NCBI GenBank assembly: GCA_947311505.1
Contig: CAMZLL010000003.1
Span: forward strand, 1-42,109
Origin: an uncultured Cryomorphaceae bacterium
Lineage (GTDB): Bacteria > Bacteroidota > Bacteroidia > Flavobacteriales_D > Parvicellaceae
Direction: 5' to 3'
Length of the DNA stretch: 42,109 nucleotides
In this document: piece after piece, positions 31,934 to 39,894 of the stretch
How positions within the stretch are numbered: position 1 is the stretch's first letter
How the letters are laid out: every line of letters begins with the position of its first letter
The notes under the pieces: generated by a model
Database searches by the model: none
What the model saw: only the letters and a program-made list of their open reading frames with translations
What the model was told of the DNA's origin: nothing
Position numbers and translations under genes: made by a program

Positions 31934-32653
31934 TCACGTTGAAATCATAAAAGCCTCATCGATCAAAGGTTGCCCATTGTATCTAAGCATCAATTGAATA
32001 GTTGCTATGACATCTTTTTCGCAATAGGTAATGATTCTATCAATATCTTTTTCATCGTAAAAAACTGAAGCTACCTGACTGCCATCAATATCGTCTTTTG
32101 GTGTAGGAATATCAAATACATAGGTCAGTAATTCTAAAGAAGTGTAGTGTTTATAATCTCCAAACTTCCACAGTTCCATCGTGTCTAAGTGATTAATCTC
32201 CCACGGCTTTTTACCCGCTATATTTAGAGATTTTGGCAATTTCAATCCGTTGATAAGTATTCTCCTAGACAAAAAGGGATAGTCAAATTCTTTACCGTTA
32301 TGCGCACATAACATATAACTTGGATGTTCAAATTTGGTATCCATTATATCTATAAACTCTTGCAAAAGTTCTTTTTCATCAAAACTAGCAAATGATTTTA
32401 GCCGAATCTGTTTTTCTCCATCTTTTTGAATCAACATACCAATACTGATGCAAGCAACTTTTGCAAACTCTGAATAAATACCAGCTCTTTGATATATTTC
32501 TTCTGCGGATACTTCTTCTCTCTCTTGTAAAAATCGAGTTTTTTTAGCCCACAATTCTTGCCCTCTTTTATCTAAATCTTTAAATTGATAAACCGTAGGA
32601 ACTGTTTCTATGTCTATGAATATTATTTTTGAAAAGTCTAAGTTTTGTAGCAT
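31934..32653 (-). CDS. 3'-5' exonuclease (PolB/RNase H-like)
   Basis: IIFIDIETVPT (ExoI DxE), LCAHNGKEFDYPFLSRR, YCEKDVIATIQLMLRY. Confidence 0.85.
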   Translation of the reverse strand: MLQNLDFSKIIFIDIETVPTVYQFKDLDKRGQELWAKKTRFLQEREEVSAEEIYQRAGIYSEFAKVACISIGMLIQKDGEKQIRLKSFASFDEKELLQEFIDIMDTKFEHPSYMLCAHNGKEFDYPFLSRRILINGLKLPKSLNIAGKKPWEINHLDTMELWKFGDYKHYTSLELLTYVFDIPTPKDDIDGSQVASVFYDEKDIDRIITYCEKDVIATIQLMLRYNGQPLIDEAFMIST

Positions 32654-32803
32654 ATGTATTGGATTTGACAGATAACAAAGGTAGCTATTTTTTCAATTCC
32701 TAAGTCCACCAGACTATTTCTCGTATTTGAAACCTCGACAAACTCTTCTGCTGATACCAAATCAACATTGAAATACATCTAAAAAATCGTAAATTCTTCT
32801 TTG

Positions 32804-33811
32804 TTAATTTTTGATTGAGCTAAGCTGTTCTGTATCAAAAAGAGACAACTCAATAATTTCATCAAAAATCTGACTTAATGGAATCCCATCTACTTTTGCC
32901 ATCTGCGGAATAATGCTTTGAGCAGATTGACCCGGAACGGTGTTTATTTCGATAAGGTGAGGTACGCCATCTACTATTATATAATCCATTCTCGCTATGC
33001 CAGTTAAATTCATCAATTCGTAAATAGTTCTTGTAGTCTCTTTTACTTTAGCAGTCAACTCAAACGAAAGTGGTGCAGGTGTAATTTCTTCAGATTCTCC
33101 CTTATATTTAGCATCAAAATCAAAGAAACCGTTATCGGTAACAATCTCTGTGATAGGCAAAACATGAACACCTTGCTTTCCTAAATATACTCCATTGGTA
33201 ACCTCTCTTCCTTCCAAAAAAGATTCTATCAACGCCTGCGTCCCATTGCCATCTGCGGTTGCTAGAGCAATAGCATCTGCCAACTGCGATACATTCTCAA
33301 CCTTAGTTACACCAAAACTACTCCCTCCATCATTTGGCTTCACAAAGCAAGGCAAACCTATTTTAGCACAGATTTCTTTGCTATCAAAATGCTGATTTTT
33401 ATTAATAATGATTGCTTTGGCAACAGGAATATTAAAATTTTCTAAAAAACGATTACAGACATATTTATCAAACGTCAAAGTCGCTAGCATTTGACTACAC
33501 GTATTGTAAGGAATGTTAAGCATATCAAAATAAGCTTGCAACTTACCATCTTCTCCTGGTGTGCCATGAATTACAATAAACGCATAATCAAATTTGACTT
33601 TTTCTCCTGCCAATACCGCACTAAAATCATTCTTATCTACGGGACTCATCTTTCCAGAGTTGGTGTAAGCTATCCATCCATTTTCATCTATTCTTACTCT
33701 AATGGTTCTGTATTTGTTTTCATCAAGATTGGCTTGTACGGTTTGCGAACTTTTTAAAGAAATTTGCTTTTCATGACTATACCCTCCCTCTATTATAGCT
33801 ACTGTAATCAT
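32804..33811 (-). CDS. ddl: D-alanine--D-alanine ligase
   Basis: IIEGGYSHEKQISL, IHGTPGEDGKLQAYFD, FVKPNDGGSSFGVTKV, RMDYIIVDGVPHLIEINTVPGQS. Confidence 0.93.
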   Translation of the reverse strand: MITVAIIEGGYSHEKQISLKSSQTVQANLDENKYRTIRVRIDENGWIAYTNSGKMSPVDKNDFSAVLAGEKVKFDYAFIVIHGTPGEDGKLQAYFDMLNIPYNTCSQMLATLTFDKYVCNRFLENFNIPVAKAIIINKNQHFDSKEICAKIGLPCFVKPNDGGSSFGVTKVENVSQLADAIALATADGNGTQALIESFLEGREVTNGVYLGKQGVHVLPITEIVTDNGFFDFDAKYKGESEEITPAPLSFELTAKVKETTRTIYELMNLTGIARMDYIIVDGVPHLIEINTVPGQSAQSIIPQMAKVDGIPLSQIFDEIIELSLFDTEQLSSIKN

Positions 33812-34007
33812 CGTTTATGTTTTTCAAAAGTAATTGTAAATGTACATGCTATCTTGTTCAATAACGGATAGCCAACTATGAGTTATTAACGATTTTTAGT
33901 GGAATATGAAATAAGATTACTAACTAACTGAAACACCTGTATATCAATACGTTAAACCTCTTGAAAAAATAGAATGATTGCAATAGTGAACGCAAACACT
34001 ATATTTA

Positions 34008-34559
34008 CTACCTTATTCTAGGTAGTTCAGAATAGGTATCACGAAACATTTTCACAATAATACGTTCCTTTTCAATCACGTTATTATCACATCTATTCAC
34101 TAATATATAACCACTTATTTCAGGATATAAAAAATGTGCAAACGTTTCATTTCTTATTAATCGCTTAGACAATTCGGCATAAATGATAAAACGTTGGTTA
34201 TTTACTATATTTTCAACATACTTGTTTCTTTCTATGGTTCTTGCACTAGTAAAACTAAAACTTGCATTAGGATATTCTTTTAAAAGGTAAGGAACTACTT
34301 TAGCTGTGGTTACGAGTATGTTTATCGCATCCCCCTTGTTAGTGATTACATTATACTTTCTAACACTTTTACTGTGTTTTTAAGCATAAAACTTTACTGA
34401 AAAAACATTAGGCTCGTGAAATTCCGCCCTAATCACGTATTTTAGTTTAGTTATAGGGGAGTAAAAAGTAAATATTGAGGTGAATTTATGGGGCGTATCA
34501 TCATTACAGTTATCGGTTTGAATAAAATTTAATTCATAACCTTTTTTTGTAATTATCAC
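34008..34559 (-). pseudogene. Degenerate or interrupted ORF, hypothetical protein with one in-frame TAA
   Basis: Hand translation from GTG 34559: VIITKKGYELNFIQTDNCNDDTPHKFTSIFTFYSPITKLKYVIRAEFHEPNVFSVKFYA*KHSKSVRKYNVITNKGDAINILVTTAKVVPYLLKEYPNASFSFTSARTIERNKYVENIVNNQRFIIYAELSKRLIRNETFAHFLYPEISGYILVNRCDNNVIEKERIIVKMFRDTYSELPRIR*; single internal TAA at 34380-34382, same frame on both sides. Confidence 0.65.
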
Positions 34560-34720
34560 GGAACTAACGAAATGCTTTGTAAGTTTTGCTTTTCTTTAGG
34601 CAACCAAGTAGTTTCAGATAACTGCCTACCTTTAGTAATTGATTCATTCAATTTGACAGGCTTAACATCTTTCAGTAATGACCAGTTAAGTCTTTTTCCC
34701 TTACTTTTTTTCGTTTTCAT
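34556..34720 (-). CDS. Small ORF upstream of the interrupted ORF, or its frameshifted 5' part
   Basis: MKTKKSKGKRLNWSLLKDVKPVKLNESITKGRQLSETTWLPKEKQNLQSISLVP*; stop overlaps the GTG of the downstream ORF (GTGA). Confidence 0.5.
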   Translation of the reverse strand: MKTKKSKGKRLNWSLLKDVKPVKLNESITKGRQLSETTWLPKEKQNLQSISLVP

Positions 34721-34744
34721 AATGCAAATATATTAAAATTTTCA

Positions 34745-34766
34745 TATTGTATAATACTTTACAATA
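34745..34766. promoter_or_regulatory. Operator-like inverted repeat upstream of the 34.0-34.7 kb locus
   Basis: TATTGTA-N8-TACAATA perfect 7-bp arms, 25 bp upstream of the small ORF start. Confidence 0.4.
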
Positions 34767-35085
34767 CGTAAAAACTTATATATCGTTACAAAAAGCACTT
34801 AAAACGAAACTCCTTTAGTTCCAAATAAGGCTCTAAGGGATTGTTATTTAAGTGTGTTTACTTGTCTGGACACGACAAAAGTTTACGTACAATATCGTAC
34901 AGTAAACACTTTGTAAATATATAAGATTCTACCTAATGGAGTAAACCAATCTGTTTAAATAATTGAATTTAATACGTTGATTATTATTTAGATTTGATAA
35001 AAACATGAGTGAACGCAAATTTAAGAAAAAAGCCTTATATACCGTATAAACAAGCATTACACAAACCTACCATATACAAACAAAA

Positions 35086-35114
35086 AACCCCGTAAACAAA
35101 ATGCTTACGGGGTT
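35086..35114 (-). terminator. Intrinsic terminator after tRNA-Gln
   Basis: AACCCCGTAA-N9-TTACGGGGTT stem with T-tract on the minus strand. Confidence 0.8.
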
Positions 35115-35133
35115 ATATCGTGCTTTTAACAAG

Positions 35134-35206
35134 TTGGCCCACTAGGGCTCGAACCTAGACTCTTCTGTACCAAAAACAGACGTGTTGCCAGTTACACCAT
35201 GGGCCA
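35134..35206 (-). tRNA. tRNA-Gln (TTG anticodon)
   Basis: TGGCCCATGGTGTAACTGGCAACACGTCTGTTTTTGGTACAGAAGAGTCTAGGTTCGAGCCCTAGTGGGCCAA cloverleaf. Confidence 0.93.
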
Positions 35207-35273
35207 ATCTCTCATTTGAGGAGTGCAAATATAAAAGCTTTTTTTTAACTACCAAACAGTAAGTAAAAAAATA

Positions 35274-35513
35274 TTATTTTTTTACTTTGCATTGATGTAC
35301 TTTAATGATTTTTACGGGACAAACCTCCTTACATTGATTGGCTTTATCTTCATATTCATCATGCACCCTAACAGTGGCAAAACCTCGCTTATCCTCTCCA
35401 TTGACCAATATGCTTTTTCCATCTTTAGTTGACATACGAAACATATCTGGAGCTATTTCAAAACAATAGTTGCATCCGATACATTTATTTCTCTGTAACG
35501 TTACCGCTATCAT
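35274..35513 (-). CDS. 4Fe-4S ferredoxin
   Basis: CIGCNYCFEIAPDMF ... CKEVCPVKII. Confidence 0.9.
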   Translation of the reverse strand: MIAVTLQRNKCIGCNYCFEIAPDMFRMSTKDGKSILVNGEDKRGFATVRVHDEYEDKANQCKEVCPVKIIKVHQCKVKK

Positions 35514-36748
35514 ACATCAGGATTTGGAATCATTTTATAAAGCTTATCGGTAGTGCGGATTCTGTCGCATTTAAAAGTCAACTGATCTCCTTTTACTGCT
35601 TCTTCTGCAGGTTGGCCATTGACATAAATTTCATCAAGCTCCATTTCTATCACTCCAGTTGTAGGACCAGTAATCAATATTTTATCTCCTTTTTTTATTT
35701 TTTGAGCCTCAACTAAAAACTCTGCTATCTGCGGTTTTGGATAATAATGAGCTCCTTTGGCGATGTAAACTTTCTTCTGAGTAGCTTTAGACCCACTACC
35801 GTCATGCCATTCTCCCATTTTCTGACCAAGGTAATATCCACTCCAAAAACCTCTATTGTAAACAGATTCTAGGCGTTCCATCCACCCCTTTACTTTCTCT
35901 TGTGAATAGGTTCCATTTTGCAATGCATCAATAGCTTCACGATATGTTTCAATAGTTGTTTTAACATATTCGGGAGCCCTTCCTCTACCTTCTATTTTCA
36001 AGACTTTAACTCCAGAATCCGCTACTTGATCAAGAAAATAAATGGTACATAAATCTTTGGGAGACATGATATATTGGTTGTCTATCTCTAATTCGTTACC
36101 CGATTCATTATCTATAACAGTGTAGGTTCTTCTACAGTTTTGCACACATGCACCTCTATTGGCAGATGAGTTATTGGAGTGCAATGACAGATAACACTTA
36201 CCACTTACTGCCATACACAACGCTCCATGACCAAAAATTTCTATCTCAATGAGATTTCCCGAAGGACCTCTTACGTCTTCTTTTGAGATTCCATCTGTGA
36301 TTTTTCGTACTTGCGTCAAACTCAATTCTCTTGAAAGCACCATAACATCGGCAAATAAGGCATAAAACTTAACAGTTTCGAGATTGGTAACATTTAACTG
36401 TGTGGATATATGCACTTCTACACCAGCAGTACGAGCATTATTAAGTACCGCTTGATCTGCAGCAATAACAGCCGTAATGTTATGTTCTTTAACTGCTGAA
36501 ATAAGTGTTTTTACAATAGATAAATCATGATCATATACAATGGTATTTAAAGTCAAGTAGGTTCGTACGTTATGACTGTTGCAATATTCTCCTATTTCTT
36601 TTAGGTCATCTACCGTAAAATTAGCTGTAGCACGAGCTCGCATATTCATCTGCTCAACGCCAAAATACACACTATCTGCTCCAGCCATCACAGCTGCTCT
36701 CATCGACTCCCAGTTTCCACAGGGTGCCATTAATTCTATTTTTTGCAT
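35510..36748 (-). CDS. U32 family peptidase-like protein (TrhP/YegQ-like)
   Basis: KIELMAPCGNWESMRAAVMAGADSVYFGVEQMNMRARA; FGHGALCMAVSGKCYLS; ANRGACVQNCRR; start taken at MQKIELMAPC. Confidence 0.92.
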   Translation of the reverse strand: MQKIELMAPCGNWESMRAAVMAGADSVYFGVEQMNMRARATANFTVDDLKEIGEYCNSHNVRTYLTLNTIVYDHDLSIVKTLISAVKEHNITAVIAADQAVLNNARTAGVEVHISTQLNVTNLETVKFYALFADVMVLSRELSLTQVRKITDGISKEDVRGPSGNLIEIEIFGHGALCMAVSGKCYLSLHSNNSSANRGACVQNCRRTYTVIDNESGNELEIDNQYIMSPKDLCTIYFLDQVADSGVKVLKIEGRGRAPEYVKTTIETYREAIDALQNGTYSQEKVKGWMERLESVYNRGFWSGYYLGQKMGEWHDGSGSKATQKKVYIAKGAHYYPKPQIAEFLVEAQKIKKGDKILITGPTTGVIEMELDEIYVNGQPAEEAVKGDQLTFKCDRIRTTDKLYKMIPNPDV

Positions 36749-37028
36749 TCGTTTTCTTTTTTTTAAAAGGGTATGCAAAGCTACAATTAAACTACAACTC
36801 TACAAACAACTATTTTTCATCTCTAATTTAAATCTATTCGTCATTGTTTTTATTGTATTCGCAATATATAAATACGCTTTCTCAATAAATAAGCTACTTT
36901 TGAATTAAGACAACAACACTACAACAACTACAATTACCGTTTTTTTCTTTGGAAAGGAACGGTTTTTTTTGTGCTTCACATTTTTTTGCACATTCAAAAA
37001 ACACCAATAGGAATAGCGTTAATAGTTA

Positions 37029-37117
37029 GGGCGTGTCCCATCCGGGTCGGGCTATCCGCTATATCTTCCAAAGCTTAAAAAACAGCTTTGGAAGGATGCC
37101 GCTTCTATCCCTCACGC
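37029..37117 (+). repeat. Structured repeat unit A (GGGCGTG...CTCACGC)
   Basis: Shares most positions with the reverse complement of 37210-37288; contains an 11-bp hairpin 37065-37075/37084-37094. Confidence 0.85.
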
Positions 37118-37209
37118 AAATAACAAGAAAATTTATATCACATGAACTTCAAGAAAAAAACAATAAAAGTAGTATCATTCGCAGCACTCCAAGTCGCTCA
37201 CGACAACCT

Positions 37210-37288
37210 GCGTGAAGGATAGGAGCGGCATCCTCCAATTTTTTCTATTGGAGATATAGCGGATAGCCTGACCCATCGGGGCACGCCC
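37210..37288 (-). repeat. Structured repeat unit B, inverted relative to unit A
   Basis: Reverse complement GCGTG...GGCTATCCGCTATATCT-hairpin-GGATGCCGCTCCTATCCTTCACGC; hairpin 37233-37239/37247-37253. Confidence 0.85.
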
Positions 37289-37384
37289 AAAAGAAGAAAC
37301 TCAAAACGGATATCGCAAAAATGGGAGATAAAATATTTGCTCAAAACATCATTAAATTTATTAGGTTTGGGTATATTTGCATTT

Positions 37385-38611
37385 ATGGCAAAACAAGATG
37401 TAAGATGTTCTTTCTGTGGAAGACAAAAAAAAGAAGTAGAAGTATTAATCGCTGGAATCACAGGACACATCTGTGATAGCTGCATCAGTCAGGCGGGAAA
37501 TATTGTGGAAGAAGAGTTTGGTCAAGCCAACAAATCAGAATTGGAACACAACCTTACCTTACTTAAACCCAAAGAGATACTCGCTCGCTTGGATGAGTTT
37601 GTAATCGGTCAGGAGGATGCAAAAAAGGTGCTTTCTGTAGCGGTTTACAATCATTATAAAAGATTACTTCAAGAAGAAGATGCAGAAGAAATTGAAATTG
37701 AAAAGTCAAATGTAATCATCGTTGGAGAGACTGGAACGGGTAAAACCTTACTTGCAAAAACGATTGCAAAAATGCTCAACATACCATTTACCATAGCAGA
37801 TGCTACTGTACTGACTGAAGCTGGATATGTAGGTGAAGATGTAGAGAGTATTCTTTCTAGGTTATTGCAAGCTGCGGACTATGATGTGGCTGCTGCCGAA
37901 CGAGGAATAGTATTTATAGACGAGATAGATAAAGTAGCTCGAAAGAGTGATAATCCTTCTATAACTAGAGATGTTTCTGGAGAGGGGGTACAGCAAGCAA
38001 TGTTAAAACTACTTGAAGGATCTACCGTAGGTGTACCACCTCAGGGAGGAAGAAAACACCCAGATCAAAAAATGGTACAGATAGATACTAAGAACATTTT
38101 ATTTATATGTGGAGGTGCTTTTGATGGTATCAAGCAAATCATTGAGCGAAGAATAAAAACACAATCTATAGGTTTTGGATCTAGCGATGGAATGGAAGAT
38201 GTAAAAGAAAATACACTTTCGTATGTAAACCAATTGGACATCAAAAAATACGGATTGATTCCAGAGTTAATCGGACGTTTCCCAGTGCTTACCTATTTGA
38301 ATCCACTGGACAAACCAACGCTTATCAGAATTCTTAAAGAGCCCAAAAACGCTTTGGTAAAACAATATGAAAAGTTATTTGCTATTGATGGCATAGCTTT
38401 AGAAATAACTGATGAAGTTATTGATTTTATTGTAGATAAAGCGATGGAATTGAAATTAGGTGCTAGAGGTTTGCGTTCTATATGTGAAGCTATCCTTACT
38501 GACGCAATGTTTGAAGGTCCTACTATGAATGTGACTAAATTAACAATAGATTTGACATACGCAAAAGAAAAATTTAATGAGTCTAAAATTAGTAAATTAA
38601 AGGTAGCCTAA
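37385..38611 (+). CDS. clpX: ATP-dependent Clp protease ATP-binding subunit ClpX
   Basis: [17 protein letters not shown] zinc-binding domain; [51 protein letters not shown]; start at ATG 37385. Confidence 0.98.
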   Translation: MAKQDVRCSFCGRQKKEVEVLIAGITGHICDSCISQAGNIVEEEFGQANKSELEHNLTLLKPKEILARLDEFVIGQEDAKKVLSVAVYNHYKRLLQEEDAEEIEIEKSNVIIVGETGTGKTLLAKTIAKMLNIPFTIADATVLTEAGYVGEDVESILSRLLQAADYDVAAAERGIVFIDEIDKVARKSDNPSITRDVSGEGVQQAMLKLLEGSTVGVPPQGGRKHPDQKMVQIDTKNILFICGGAFDGIKQIIERRIKTQSIGFGSSDGMEDVKENTLSYVNQLDIKKYGLIPELIGRFPVLTYLNPLDKPTLIRILKEPKNALVKQYEKLFAIDGIALEITDEVIDFIVDKAMELKLGARGLRSICEAILTDAMFEGPTMNVTKLTIDLTYAKEKFNESKISKLKVA

Positions 38612-38615
38612 AAGC

Positions 38616-39101
38616 ATGTCTAAAAAACTATACCTTATACGTCATGCAAAGTCAGATTGGGACAGAAATACACCAAATGATTTTTTAAGACCGCTAAATG
38701 AGCGAGGGAAACGAGACGCTCCAAAGATGGCAAATTTGATTCTCAAAAATGGAACTACTCCAAATCTAATGATATCGAGTAGTGCAGTAAGAGCGAGATC
38801 AACTGCTAGACTGATGGCACATGAACTCAATTACAATATAGTGGACATTATTGAAACCAAGAAAGCCTATTTGCCGTTGGTATCTGACCTTTTATCAATT
38901 TTAAACACCGTAGATGATCGACACGATTGCGTTTACCTTTATAGTCACAATCCTGGTATTAGTGAATTGGTTCTTCATCTTAGTGGAGAGGCTATATTCT
39001 TGAACACTTGCTGTATTGCCGAGCTGGATTTGGTAGTAGAAAACTGGAATGAATTGAGCAAGAACATGTGCACACTCGTTTCTGTATATTCACCAAAATA
39101 A
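38616..39101 (+). CDS. SixA-like phosphohistidine phosphatase (histidine phosphatase family)
   Basis: KLYLIRHAKSDWD (RHG-like), SSAVRARSTARLM, YLYSHNPGISELVLHL. Confidence 0.88.
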   Translation: MSKKLYLIRHAKSDWDRNTPNDFLRPLNERGKRDAPKMANLILKNGTTPNLMISSSAVRARSTARLMAHELNYNIVDIIETKKAYLPLVSDLLSILNTVDDRHDCVYLYSHNPGISELVLHLSGEAIFLNTCCIAELDLVVENWNELSKNMCTLVSVYSPK

Positions 39102-39156
39102 CAATAAAACGTTCCTTATAAATCGCATTTTAAATTTAATTTGTCACTACTATTCC

Positions 39157-39894
39157 TTACCAAGATTCTATTTTTTCGAGCAATGCTCTTCGTCCAGTTT
39201 CACTCAGCGGTATTTCTTTATCGTTAATCAAGACCGATTTTGGCAAGATAGATTCTATATAATTGTAATTGATAATATACGACCTATGTGTTTTGAAAAA
39301 CATTTCTACTGGTAATTTCTCTTGCAAGGATTTCAGCGTTTTGCTGAGCATAAACCGCTCTGTTTTAGTATGTACTTTACAGTAATTGTCACACGCCTCT
39401 AGGCACACGATATCCTTGTATGCTACTTTTATCAATTTATGTTTTTCTTTGATAAAAATATGATCATCTTCATTAGAATTAACAACTCTTTTATTGGATT
39501 GATTTTTCCAATTGAAATAAGCTATATCTATGGTTGGTTTCAAATCATCTTCTTGGAATGGTTTCACAATAAAACCAAACGGTACGGTTTGTTTTACCTT
39601 CTCTATGGTTCGAGGATCTGTATTAGAAGTTAAGTAAACGAATGGAATTTTATACTTTTCGTTAATTTCTATGGCTACATCTATACCATTGAGTACACCT
39701 ATCAGATGTATATCCAAAAGGGCTATGTCAATTTCTTTTGATTTCAAAACCTCAAAAGCATCGTCTGCATTATCTACAATATCCACGATTGTATATTCTT
39801 TAGACGCTAAAACTTCCGCCAGATGATCCGCAATAAGCGCCTCATCTTCTACTATTAAGATTTTTAGGTTCTCGGAGTTTTTAGTTAATTTCAT
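39157..39894 (-). CDS. LytTR family response regulator
   Basis: KILIVEDEALIADHLAEVL receiver domain; C-terminal IFIKEKHKLIKVAYKDIVCLEACDNYCKVHTKTERFMLSKTLKSLQEKLP...FFKTHRSYIINYNYI. Confidence 0.93.
   Translation of the reverse strand: MKLTKNSENLKILIVEDEALIADHLAEVLASKEYTIVDIVDNADDAFEVLKSKEIDIALLDIHLIGVLNGIDVAIEINEKYKIPFVYLTSNTDPRTIEKVKQTVPFGFIVKPFQEDDLKPTIDIAYFNWKNQSNKRVVNSNEDDHIFIKEKHKLIKVAYKDIVCLEACDNYCKVHTKTERFMLSKTLKSLQEKLPVEMFFKTHRSYIINYNYIESILPKSVLINDKEIPLSETGRRALLEKIESW

Noticed and set aside
37198-37485. ORFs 37033..37215 (+) and 37198..37485 (-) over the structured repeats and clpX start
   Set aside because: Translate repeat units and the antisense of the ClpX zinc-binding domain; no coding-like signature.
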